Shown here piece after piece: positions 1-7,496 of a stretch of 11,951 nt of DNA. The DNA is from Chloroflexota bacterium (lineage in GTDB: Bacteria > Cyanobacteriota > Vampirovibrionia > Obscuribacterales > Obscuribacteraceae). Positions within the stretch are counted from its first letter, which is position 1; every line of letters starts with the position of its first letter. The position numbers were made by a program, and so were the translations under genes. Under the pieces are notes generated by a model. It saw nothing but the letters and a program-made list of their open reading frames with translations. It searched no databases and was not told where the DNA came from. The stretch covers positions 1 to 11,951 of the forward strand of contig SBAT01000118.1 of NCBI GenBank assembly GCA_005240105.1. The letters are read 5' to 3'.

Positions 1-1787
1 AATCAGTTCCGCTGATTAAGACTGAGCGTGCACTGGTTACAACCGGTATCGAGAAGCAAGCAGCCCGTGACTCGGGTATGGTGCTCTTGTCCCATGTAGA
101 TGGCACAGTTGAATTAGTCACAGGCAACATCATCCGTATCCGTACGACTGATGGCAAACTTGTTGACTGCAAACTGTCCAAGTTCCAGAGGTCCAACCAG
201 GACACCTGCTTGAACCAAAAGCCGATGGTAGAAGTCGGACAAGTAGTAAAAACAGGTCAGATTATTGCTGACGGTGCTGCCACCAAGTCTGGTGAATTGG
301 CTGTAGGACGTAACTTGCTCGTGGCATTTATGCCATGGGAAGGCTACAACTTCGAAGACGCTATCTTGATCAGCCAACGTCTGGTTACCGACGATGTATT
401 GACCTCCATTCACATTGAGAAATTGGAGATCGATGCCCGTTCAACCAAACTAGGTCCGGAAGAGATTACTCGCGAAGTGCCAAACGTCTCGGAAGAGTCG
501 CTCAGACACTTGGATGAAAACGGCATCGTGCGCATTGGCTCACGTGTTTATCCGGATGACATTCTGGTCGGAAAAATCACACCGAAGGGCGAATCAGAGC
601 ACCCACCGGAAGAAAAACTCTTACGAGCAATCTTCGGTGAAAAGGCTCGCGATGTACGCGACAACTCACTGCGCGTTCCGCACGGTGAAGGTGGTCGTGT
701 CGTAGACGTCAAAGTCTTTGATCGTGAAAAAGGCGACGAACTACCACCTGTTGCTAACAAGGTAGTACGTGTCTATATTGCCCAGAAGCGTAAAATCTCG
801 GTCGGCGACAAAGTCGCAGGACGTCACGGCAACAAAGGTATCGTGGCTAAGATTCTTCCACCGGAAGACATGCCATTCCTGCCGGACGGCACCCCTGTAG
901 ACATCGTCCTCAACCCGCTTGGTGTACCAAGCCGTATGAACGTCGGACAGACATTCGAGACACTTCTCGGATTGGCTGCCATGCTCACAGGCTTGCACTA
1001 CGAAGTGCCGCCATTCGACGAAATGTTCGAAGCCGAAGCTTCCACCAACCTCGTTCACCGCGAAATCAAAGAAGGCAAGGCGAAGGCAGGCACACCGTGG
1101 GTAGGCGACGACGGTAAAATAACCATCTACGATGGTCGTACCGGCGACAAGTTCGACAACCCAGTAACAGTCGGCCGCATCTACATGATGAAGCTGGTGC
1201 ACTTGGTTGACGACAAGATCCACGCGCGTTCAACAGGACCTTACTCGCTGGTAACACAGCAGCCATTAGGTGGTAAGGCTCAGTTCGGCGGACAGCGTCT
1301 TGGAGAAATGGAATGTTGGGCACTGGAAGCATTCGGGGCCGCTTATTCCTTGCAGGAAATGTTGACCATCAAGTCTGACGACGTCAACGGCCGCTCCAAG
1401 GCTTACGAATCCATCGTTAAGGGTGAGAATCTTCGACGTCCTGGAATTCCAGAGTCGTTCAAAGTGCTCGTCCGCGAATTGCAATCAATCGGCTTGGATG
1501 TCTCCGTTGCCAAACACACCCGTGATGGCGAAGAGCAAGAAGTTGATTTGATGGTTGAAGTCGAAGACGTAAGACCACGCGGCATGCGCCGAGTAAGCCC
1601 ATTTGGGGACATCGGCATGGAAACCGAATTGGCTGAACTCACACGCCAAACTATGATCCCGGCCACCGGGGTTGCAGTTAGCGAGCCAGAGGAATCCGAA
1701 GGCGTTGCTGTAATGAATGAGGTATCGATTGATTTGGGCTTAGGCGATGACGCAGCTGACGAAGAGTCGGCGGCTGAAGAAGTCTAG
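1..1787 (+). CDS. rpoB: RNA polymerase beta subunit, C-terminal part (5' end outside window)
   Basis: This is the second half of the beta subunit, which forms the catalytic cleft of RNA polymerase with beta'. The frame is open from base 3, before the first in-frame ATG at 78, so the gene is cut by the window edge; 594 residues are visible. Clear family landmarks occur in order: ERALVTTGIE...ARDSG at the start, FMPWEGYNFEDAI, TKLGPEEIT, ILVGKITPKGE, EEKLLRAIFGEKA, then KISVGDKVAGRHGNKGI, which carries the conserved active-site lysines. The C-terminal block includes GGKAQFGGQRLGEMECWALE and DDVNGRSKAYE, the part that contacts beta'. The protein ends in an acidic tail (DDAADEESAAEEV). No beta-flap-scale disruption or frameshift is seen. 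rpoC1 follows after 45 bases, in the usual rpoB-rpoC order, implying one transcript. Confidence 0.98.
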   Translation, partial: SVPLIKTERALVTTGIEKQAARDSGMVLLSHVDGTVELVTGNIIRIRTTDGKLVDCKLSKFQRSNQDTCLNQKPMVEVGQVVKTGQIIADGAATKSGELAVGRNLLVAFMPWEGYNFEDAILISQRLVTDDVLTSIHIEKLEIDARSTKLGPEEITREVPNVSEESLRHLDENGIVRIGSRVYPDDILVGKITPKGESEHPPEEKLLRAIFGEKARDVRDNSLRVPHGEGGRVVDVKVFDREKGDELPPVANKVVRVYIAQKRKISVGDKVAGRHGNKGIVAKILPPEDMPFLPDGTPVDIVLNPLGVPSRMNVGQTFETLLGLAAMLTGLHYEVPPFDEMFEAEASTNLVHREIKEGKAKAGTPWVGDDGKITIYDGRTGDKFDNPVTVGRIYMMKLVHLVDDKIHARSTGPYSLVTQQPLGGKAQFGGQRLGEMECWALEAFGAAYSLQEMLTIKSDDVNGRSKAYESIVKGENLRRPGIPESFKVLVRELQSIGLDVSVAKHTRDGEEQEVDLMVEVEDVRPRGMRRVSPFGDIGMETELAELTRQTMIPATGVAVSEPEESEGVAVMNEVSIDLGLGDDAADEESAAEEV

Positions 1788-1813
1788 TCTGGTCTTTGTC
1801 CCAAATATATATC

Positions 1814-1819
1814 CGGAGG
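1814..1819 (+). promoter_or_regulatory. Ribosome binding site of rpoC1
   Basis: CGGAGG lies 13 bases before the rpoC1 ATG at 1833, slightly farther than usual. It is the only good Shine-Dalgarno match in the 45-base gap after rpoB, and it supports the chosen start. Confidence 0.65.
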
Positions 1820-1832
1820 TTGTTCGGTCACA

Positions 1833-3632
1833 ATGGCTACAAGTATTGATAGGTTCGATTACATCAAGATCGGGATTGCATCTCCTGACCGCATTCTTAG
1901 CTGGTCGCACGGCGAAGTAACCAAGCCTGAGACGATTAACTACCGTACTCTGAAACCAGAAAAGGACGGTCTTTTCTGCGAGCGTATCTTTGGACCATCC
2001 AAAGATTGGGAATGCTATTGCGGCAAATACAAACGTGTGCGCCACAAAGGTATTACTTGCGAACGCTGCGGTGTCGAAGTTACCGACTCTAAAGTTCGTC
2101 GTCACAGAATGGGTCATATCCGCTTAGCGGCGCCTGTTACCCACATCTGGTACCTGAAGGGCATCCCCAGCTATATCGGTCTTTTGCTGGACTTGCCTTT
2201 GAGAGATCTCGAACAAGTAATCTACTTCAATGCTTACATCGTCACCAACCCAGGCAACGCACCTGATCTGCATAAGAACCAGTTGTTGACCGAAGAAGAA
2301 TACGACAAGCTCTTGGATGATCAAAACATCCAGTTTGACGTAGGCATTGGTGCTGAAGCGATCAAACAGCTATTGAACGAAATAGCTAGACCGGTATACG
2401 ACAAGAACGAAAACAAAGAAGACAGAGGCAAATTATTAGATGTCCCAGGACTGAAAGAATTGTCCAAGACATTGCGTGATGAGCTAGCCGGATCAGGCGG
2501 CAGCCAACAGAAGCGCGCCAAAATAATCAAGCGTTTGCGCTTGGTTGAGGCTCTGATCAATTCCAATACCGATCCAACCTGGATCGTTTTGGATGTTCTG
2601 CCAGTCACACCTCCAGATTTGCGCCCAATGGTGCAGTTGGATGGTGGACGCTTTGCCACATCCGACTTGAACGACCTCTACCGCCGCGTTATCAACCGCA
2701 ACAACCGTCTGGCAAGATTGCTCGAGATGGGCGCTCCTGAAATCATCGTGCGCAACGAAAAGCGTATGTTGCAGGAAGCAGTTGACGCTTTGATCGACAA
2801 CGGCCGCCGTGGTCGTACAGTGGTTGGACCAAACAACAGACCATTGAAATCACTCTCGAACATCATCGAAGGTAAGCAAGGTCGTTTCCGTCAAAACTTG
2901 CTCGGTAAGCGCGTTGACTACTCCGGTCGTTCGGTTATCGTCGTTGGACCAACACTGAAACTAAACCAGTGCGGTCTACCGCGTGAAATGGCCTTGGAGC
3001 TCTTCAAGCCATTCGTGATCAACAAGCTCATCGAACGTCAAATCGTTCAAAACATCAAATCCGCCAAGAAGCAGATTGAACGTGGATCAACAGTCGTCTG
3101 GGAAATTCTTGAAGAAGTAATTCAAGGACACCCGGTACTCTTAAACCGCGCCCCAACCCTGCACAGACTGGGCATCCAAGCCTTCGAACCAGTATTGGTC
3201 GAAGGACGTGCCATCCAATTGCACCCACTCGTCTGTTCGGCATTCAACGCCGACTTCGACGGTGACCAAATGGCTGTTCACGTACCGTTGTCCGTTGAAG
3301 CACAAGCAGAAGCTCATATGTTGATGCTTGCTTCCAACAACGTTCTTTTGCCGGCTACAGGCCGTCCCACAATCACACCAACGCAGGACATGGTTTTGGG
3401 TATCTACTACCTAACCATCGACAAGCCAGGTTCGGATAATCCGAAAATCTGTAGAGGTGCTGGAATGCGCTTCTTCTCCCTGGCTGAAGCACGCTCTGCG
3501 TACGAAGTAGGCGTAGTTGACTTGCACGCCAAAATAAAAGTGCGTGATATCGATGGCACAACCATCGACACCACACCTGGTCGCATCATCTTCAATGAAG
3601 CAATCAGAGAAGCACTAATTGCAGTCAGCTAA
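1833..3632 (+). CDS. rpoC1: RNA polymerase beta' subunit, N-terminal part (RpoC1/gamma)
   Basis: This is the front half of beta', encoded as a separate gene of 599 residues, close to the roughly 620 usual for cyanobacterial RpoC1. The start MATSIDRFDYIKIGIASPD is typical. The N-terminal zinc ribbon is intact, with cysteines 61, 63, 76 and 79 (CxC-x12-CxxC). The conserved stretch around residues 356-371 (LLGKRVDYSGRSVIVV) is present, as is the catalytic magnesium motif NADFDGD at 472-478, whose three aspartates bind the active-site Mg2+. The protein ends at TPGRIIFNEAIREALIAVS, directly before the segment that begins RpoC2, so nothing of the family sequence appears to be lost at the split. In-frame stops after the TAA at 3630 rule out simple read-through into rpoC2, although the two genes happen to share a frame. 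Confidence 0.97.
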   Translation: MATSIDRFDYIKIGIASPDRILSWSHGEVTKPETINYRTLKPEKDGLFCERIFGPSKDWECYCGKYKRVRHKGITCERCGVEVTDSKVRRHRMGHIRLAAPVTHIWYLKGIPSYIGLLLDLPLRDLEQVIYFNAYIVTNPGNAPDLHKNQLLTEEEYDKLLDDQNIQFDVGIGAEAIKQLLNEIARPVYDKNENKEDRGKLLDVPGLKELSKTLRDELAGSGGSQQKRAKIIKRLRLVEALINSNTDPTWIVLDVLPVTPPDLRPMVQLDGGRFATSDLNDLYRRVINRNNRLARLLEMGAPEIIVRNEKRMLQEAVDALIDNGRRGRTVVGPNNRPLKSLSNIIEGKQGRFRQNLLGKRVDYSGRSVIVVGPTLKLNQCGLPREMALELFKPFVINKLIERQIVQNIKSAKKQIERGSTVVWEILEEVIQGHPVLLNRAPTLHRLGIQAFEPVLVEGRAIQLHPLVCSAFNADFDGDQMAVHVPLSVEAQAEAHMLMLASNNVLLPATGRPTITPTQDMVLGIYYLTIDKPGSDNPKICRGAGMRFFSLAEARSAYEVGVVDLHAKIKVRDIDGTTIDTTPGRIIFNEAIREALIAVS

Positions 3633-3636
3633 GGAA
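3630..3636 (+). repeat. TAAGGAA direct repeat, left copy (possible target-site duplication)
   Basis: TAAGGAA occurs here, overlapping the rpoC1 stop codon (TAA), and again at 3758-3764, where it forms the rpoC2 ribosome binding site. The two copies flank a structured 121-base stretch. A 7-base match of this composition could arise by chance, because AAGGAA is also a Shine-Dalgarno sequence. The position of the copies at the element edges is what makes a target-site duplication plausible. Confidence 0.4.
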
Positions 3637-3757
3637 TGTAAATGACGCGAAGCGAATGATTGCGAGGAGCAATCAGCAGCGGAGCAAAGATGGATTGCCG
3701 GAAGGCAGGCGAAGGCGGAATGAAATGAAGCCGGAGCATACAAAGAAATCATTGTCA
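3637..3757. mobile_element. Putative small non-coding inserted element (MITE/REP-like) between rpoC1 and rpoC2
   Basis: The 141 bases between the two polymerase genes contain no gene but unusually dense inverted symmetry. The left edge TGTAAATGAC and the reverse complement of the right edge, TGACAATGAT, agree at 7 of 10 positions and begin exactly inside the TAAGGAA direct repeats. ATGAC (3642-3646) plus AATGATT (3655-3661) together complement AATCATTGTCAT (3747-3758), with a small CGC-GAA-GCG hairpin between them. Further hairpins lie inside. Removing one TAAGGAA copy and the element would leave TAA overlapping AAGGAA, nine bases before the rpoC2 ATG, a compact and typical gene junction. The element has no coding capacity, and no second copy was found in the window, so mobility is inferred only. 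Confidence 0.38.
3657..3675 (+). other. Perfect 7-bp hairpin in the rpoC1-rpoC2 spacer
   Basis: TGATTGC, loop GAGGA, GCAATCA forms a perfect stem. Its left arm overlaps AATGATT (3655-3661), which can instead pair with AATCATT (3747-3753), so the two pairings exclude each other. A second small hairpin, TGCC-GGAA-GGCA with a GNRA-type loop, lies at 3696-3707. No U-tract follows either one, so they are not classical terminators. Confidence 0.55.
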
Positions 3758-3758
3758 T

Positions 3759-3764
3759 AAGGAA
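3759..3764 (+). promoter_or_regulatory. Ribosome binding site of rpoC2
   Basis: AAGGAA is spaced nine bases from the ATG at 3774 and fixes that start. It lies within the right-hand copy of the TAAGGAA direct repeat. Confidence 0.75.
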
Positions 3765-3773
3765 ATAATCGGC

Positions 3774-6700
3774 ATGAGCCAAGATAGAAAAGACACGATC
3801 GCCTTCATCAACCAAACGGTGGACAAGAAGAAGCTAGGTTCGCTTCTAGCTGAACTGTACGAAAAGTACGGCACAGCCCGTTCTGCCGAAGTGGCCAACT
3901 CGCTCAAAGACTTGGGCTTCAAGTTCGCCACCAAAGCCGGCGTAACTATTTCAATTGAAGACTTGGAAGTACCGGAGACCAAGCGCGGCTTGATCTCGGC
4001 CGCCGAGAAGGAAATTGAAGGAGCCCAGCGTCGTTACGAGCGCGGTGAAATTACCGAAGTTGAACGCTACAACAAGGTTATCGATACCTGGTCGGCAACA
4101 ACTGACCAATTGACTCGTGAAGTGGTCGACAACTTCGACCGCATGAACCCTGTGTACATGATGGCCTTCTCCGGCGCCAGAGGTAATATCTCTCAGGTCC
4201 GTCAGTTGGTCGGTATGCGTGGCTTGATGGCTGACTCTCAAGGTCAGATCATCGACTTGCCCATTAAGGCAAACTTCCGCGAAGGCTTGAACGTTACTGA
4301 ATACATCATCTCCTCCTACGGTGCTCGTAAGGGTCTTGTAGATACAGCTCTGAAAACAGCTGACTCCGGTTACCTAACCAGACGTCTGGTTGACGTTGCT
4401 CAAGACGTTATCGTCCGCGATCTCGATTGCGGAACAACACGTTCAGTAAAAATGCAACCAATTATGGAAGGCGATAAGGTTATCGTCGGCTTGTCCGAGC
4501 GTGCCTTCGGCCGTGTAGCTGCCGCCGACATGGTCAGCTCAGATGGTGAAGTGGTCGTTCAGAAAGGTCAACTTATCGATAGAAAAGCAGCTTCTGCTCT
4601 CGATAAAGCCAAGATAAGAAGCGTTCAAATCCGTTCACCTCTGGGCTGCATAAGCCAATACGGCGTCTGCCAGAAGTGCTACGGCTGGTCATTGACCACC
4701 AACAAGAACGTCGATGTAGGCGAAGCAATCGGTATCATTGCCGCTCAGTCAATCGGTGAACCTGGAACACAGCTCACAATGAGAACATTCCACACAGGTG
4801 GAGCCGTGGCCGGTGGCAGCAGCCGTATTCAGATCAAAGCTCCTATGGCCGGTGAAGTTTCCTACAAGGTGCCAACCCGCTCGGTGCGTACAGCTTACGG
4901 TGACCAGGTAGAGCAAACCACCCGTGATGGTGCCATCAAAGTCGGCAGCGGCAAGAAAGAAGAATCCTTCTCATTGCCAACTGGTGCTTTGATCATGGTT
5001 GCCACTGGTACTGAAGTCACCCAAGGTCAGGTCATTGCCGAACACGAAGCAGTGGGCGCCAAGAAGAACTTGACCGAAAAAGCCAGCAAAGATATCACCG
5101 CTGATATCTCAGGCCGTGTCTCCTTCCAAGGCTTCCAAGCTGACGAAAAGCGCGACCGTCAAGGCAACATTTCCCGTACAGCCAGCCGCGCCGGTATCAT
5201 CTGGGTACTGGAAGGTGACGTGTACAACCTGCCATCAGGTGCCCGTGTTGTCGTCAAAGACGGACAAGACGTGGTTCCAGGCGATGTTCTGGCTGAGATC
5301 ACAATCGCATCCGAGCATGGCGGTGAAGTGCGTTTCGGTACAGATCTGAAAACACAAAACGTCAAGCAAGGCAAAAAGACAGTCGCTAAGCTAATCGAAG
5401 GTAAGGAAATCAACGTTGTTATCGCTTCAGTTGGTGCAGCCAATGCCAAGCTCGAACTCGGCAAGCAAAGCTCCGCCTGGAAGGTGGCAAAGACCAAAGA
5501 AGCCTACACAATCAAAGTCGTACACGATGAAACCGTAGAAAACGGCAAAATCGTATCCGAATTGGTTGATGATGGTGTCAATGCTGTTACCTGCGGCGGC
5601 GAAGTCATATACGACGGAGTCGAAACAGACGATCGTCGCGTAGTGACCAAGCCAGGTCGCTTGCTCTTCATCCCTGAAGAAACTCACTTCCTCTCCAAGG
5701 ATGCTTCCTTGAAGATGGTTGAATCCGGTGACATCGTCACTGCCGGACAAGAAGTGGTCAAAGACGTATTTGCCCACATGGACGGCGTAGTTGAAATCGT
5801 TGCCGACAACGACATCATCCACGAAGTGATAGTTCGTCCAGGAGATATCGTAGCAATAGCTGATCCTTCTGAATTGAAAGTCAGAGACGGCGAAATCGTC
5901 GACGTTGGTGTTGAGTTCCTCGAAGGACATAAGACCAAGAAGCGCCAGATGATCAATGTCCTTGAGCGTGAAGATGGATCGAGCTTTGTCCTGGTCCGCC
6001 CAGTAGATGAATACTGGATTGAACCAAGAGAGACTAAATTCAAATACAAAGCTACTGACGAAAAGATTAGCTTGAGAAGCGTCACTCAGCTCTTGTTCCG
6101 CGATCGCGAGAAAGTGCGCAACCTGCAAGGGGCGGCCCTCACTCGTACATCCTTAGTTCTGCAAATGCAAGGTCAATTGCAAGGACTCAAGGGAACAGTG
6201 GAAGTTGAAAACGAAGATCTACACATCGTCGTCAAAGAAAACATCCTCTTGAGGCGCGACAGCGAATTCAACGTCACACTGCTGGCAGTTGAAGATCGCC
6301 AGGAAATTCCACCAGGCGGTGCAATTGCTACAACTCAGGTGCTCACCAAAACACCAGCCCGCGTGCAATTGTCCAAGTCTGACGAGCGCCGTGTCCTTCT
6401 AATTACCGAAGAACAGCAAATTCACCAAAAGGTGAAGAATAGCCCATCCGTCAAGGTTGGCGACCTGTTGCGCGACGAAGACGCCTTATCCAAAGGCTCA
6501 ACAGCCAGCCATTCCGGTCAGGTTGTGAATGTAGCTGACGGCGAAGTGACCATCCGTAAGGGACGTCCTTACCTGATCTCTGGTAACACACAACTGCAAA
6601 CAGATGACGGACAACTGGTGCAGCGTGGTGACTTGCTTGCCACACTCATCTTCGAACGCCAGAAGACAGGGGACATCGTGCAGGGTCTACCAAGAGTTGA

Positions 6701-7448
6701 AGAACTTCTGGAAGCTCGTAAGCCGAAAGAATCTGCAATTCTTGCAGAGCGTGCTGGACGTGCCCGCGTGGTCACGGAAGATGACATCACTCGTTTGATT
6801 GTTACCTATCCGGAAGGCGGCGAAGAAGAGATAGCCATACCGTCAGGATTGAACATCATCGTTGAAGACGGTGAAGACATCACAGTCGGTAGGGCACTCA
6901 CAGACGGACCACCAAACCCACACGATATCGTGCGCTTGATCAATATCGAAGCTGCTCAGAAATTCCTCGTGGATGAAGTGCAGTCCGTATACCGCTCACA
7001 GGGTGTAGACATTGCCGACAAACACATCGAAGTGATTGTCAGACAAATGACACGCAAAGTGCGCGTAGACGAACCAGGCGAAACCATCTTGCTGCCGGGC
7101 GAATTGCTTGAGCGTTTTGATGCTGATATCGAAGACGAAAAAGCTAAATCTGCCGGTCTCAGAGAAGCAAGCTGGCAACCAGTCCTTCTCGGTATCACCA
7201 AAGCCAGCTTGAACACGGAAAGCTTCATCTCAGCTGCTTCCTTCCAGGAAACAACCAGAATCTTGACCGAAGCTGCCGTCGAAGGCAAAAAAGACTGGCT
7301 GCGTGGCTTGAAGGAAAACGTGATCATCGGTCGCTTAATTCCAGCCGGAACAGGCTTCCAAGGTCACCAATCGCCATCGGAAGAAGAAGAAGAGGAAGAG
7401 GATATCTATCCTCCAATCGGCGAAGGGTCATTTACCTCAGCTGGTTAA
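3774..7448 (+). CDS. rpoC2: RNA polymerase beta' subunit, C-terminal part (RpoC2) with giant trigger-loop insertion
   Basis: This is the rear half of beta', 1224 residues. It begins with the segment that follows RpoC1 in unsplit proteins (YGTARSAEVANSLKDLGFKF). The bridge helix lies at about 129-163 (SGARGNISQVRQLVGMRGLM), followed by FREGLNVTEYIISSYGARKG and DSGYLTRRLVDVAQD. The second zinc site is complete: cysteines 219, 292, 299 and 302. The first half of the trigger loop is at about 323-343 (AAQSIGEPGTQLTMRTFHTG) and the second half resumes at about 967 (GDIVQGLPRVEELLEARKPK). The roughly 620 residues between are an SI3-type insertion, far larger than the ~190 of E. coli and close to cyanobacterial size. 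It repeats glycine-rich turns such as VKDGQDVVPGDVLAE, as expected of sandwich-barrel hybrid motifs. The conserved end (LLGITKASLNTESFISAASF...GRLIPAGTG) is followed by an acidic tail with seven consecutive glutamates (residues 1203-1209). Confidence 0.97.
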   Translation: MSQDRKDTIAFINQTVDKKKLGSLLAELYEKYGTARSAEVANSLKDLGFKFATKAGVTISIEDLEVPETKRGLISAAEKEIEGAQRRYERGEITEVERYNKVIDTWSATTDQLTREVVDNFDRMNPVYMMAFSGARGNISQVRQLVGMRGLMADSQGQIIDLPIKANFREGLNVTEYIISSYGARKGLVDTALKTADSGYLTRRLVDVAQDVIVRDLDCGTTRSVKMQPIMEGDKVIVGLSERAFGRVAAADMVSSDGEVVVQKGQLIDRKAASALDKAKIRSVQIRSPLGCISQYGVCQKCYGWSLTTNKNVDVGEAIGIIAAQSIGEPGTQLTMRTFHTGGAVAGGSSRIQIKAPMAGEVSYKVPTRSVRTAYGDQVEQTTRDGAIKVGSGKKEESFSLPTGALIMVATGTEVTQGQVIAEHEAVGAKKNLTEKASKDITADISGRVSFQGFQADEKRDRQGNISRTASRAGIIWVLEGDVYNLPSGARVVVKDGQDVVPGDVLAEITIASEHGGEVRFGTDLKTQNVKQGKKTVAKLIEGKEINVVIASVGAANAKLELGKQSSAWKVAKTKEAYTIKVVHDETVENGKIVSELVDDGVNAVTCGGEVIYDGVETDDRRVVTKPGRLLFIPEETHFLSKDASLKMVESGDIVTAGQEVVKDVFAHMDGVVEIVADNDIIHEVIVRPGDIVAIADPSELKVRDGEIVDVGVEFLEGHKTKKRQMINVLEREDGSSFVLVRPVDEYWIEPRETKFKYKATDEKISLRSVTQLLFRDREKVRNLQGAALTRTSLVLQMQGQLQGLKGTVEVENEDLHIVVKENILLRRDSEFNVTLLAVEDRQEIPPGGAIATTQVLTKTPARVQLSKSDERRVLLITEEQQIHQKVKNSPSVKVGDLLRDEDALSKGSTASHSGQVVNVADGEVTIRKGRPYLISGNTQLQTDDGQLVQRGDLLATLIFERQKTGDIVQGLPRVEELLEARKPKESAILAERAGRARVVTEDDITRLIVTYPEGGEEEIAIPSGLNIIVEDGEDITVGRALTDGPPNPHDIVRLINIEAAQKFLVDEVQSVYRSQGVDIADKHIEVIVRQMTRKVRVDEPGETILLPGELLERFDADIEDEKAKSAGLREASWQPVLLGITKASLNTESFISAASFQETTRILTEAAVEGKKDWLRGLKENVIIGRLIPAGTGFQGHQSPSEEEEEEEDIYPPIGEGSFTSAG

Positions 7449-7464
7449 AGACAAAGAGTCAAAG

Positions 7465-7496
7465 CAAAAGAGCCAGGCGATTGCCTGGCTCTTTTG
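7465..7496. terminator. Bidirectional hairpin terminator between rpoC2 and the convergent gene
   Basis: A perfect 14-bp inverted repeat (CAAAAGAGCCAGGC, loop GATT, then its complement) contains the GC-rich stem GAGCCAGGC/GCCTGGCTC, flanked by AAAA on one side and TTTT on the other. Each strand therefore reads as a stem followed by a U-run, so it can end the rpo transcript and the convergent one. Its right arm ends at the base directly before the stop codon of the minus-strand gene at 7497. Confidence 0.93.

Noticed and set aside
741..1223. Open frame of 160 codons on the minus strand within rpoB
   Set aside because: It is antisense to the strongly conserved beta-subunit region and its composition (Cys, His, Tyr and Trp rich) is that of a complementary-strand artefact.
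3633..3773. Programmed read-through or frameshift joining rpoC1 and rpoC2, since both genes lie in the same frame
   Set aside because: Several in-frame stops (TAA at 3630 and 3639, TGA at 3657 and 3723) lie between them, the spacer translation has no polymerase similarity, and rpoC2 has its own well-placed ribosome binding site.
5427..6128. Open frame of 233 codons on the minus strand within rpoC2
   Set aside because: It lies wholly opposite the clearly conserved rpoC2 sequence, and its translation looks like an antisense shadow of that gene with no domain signature.
7380..7400. GAA/GAG run as a possible unstable triplet repeat
   Set aside because: It has only seven Glu codons and is interrupted by GAG codons; acidic tails are common at the ends of polymerase subunits, as in the neighbouring rpoB.
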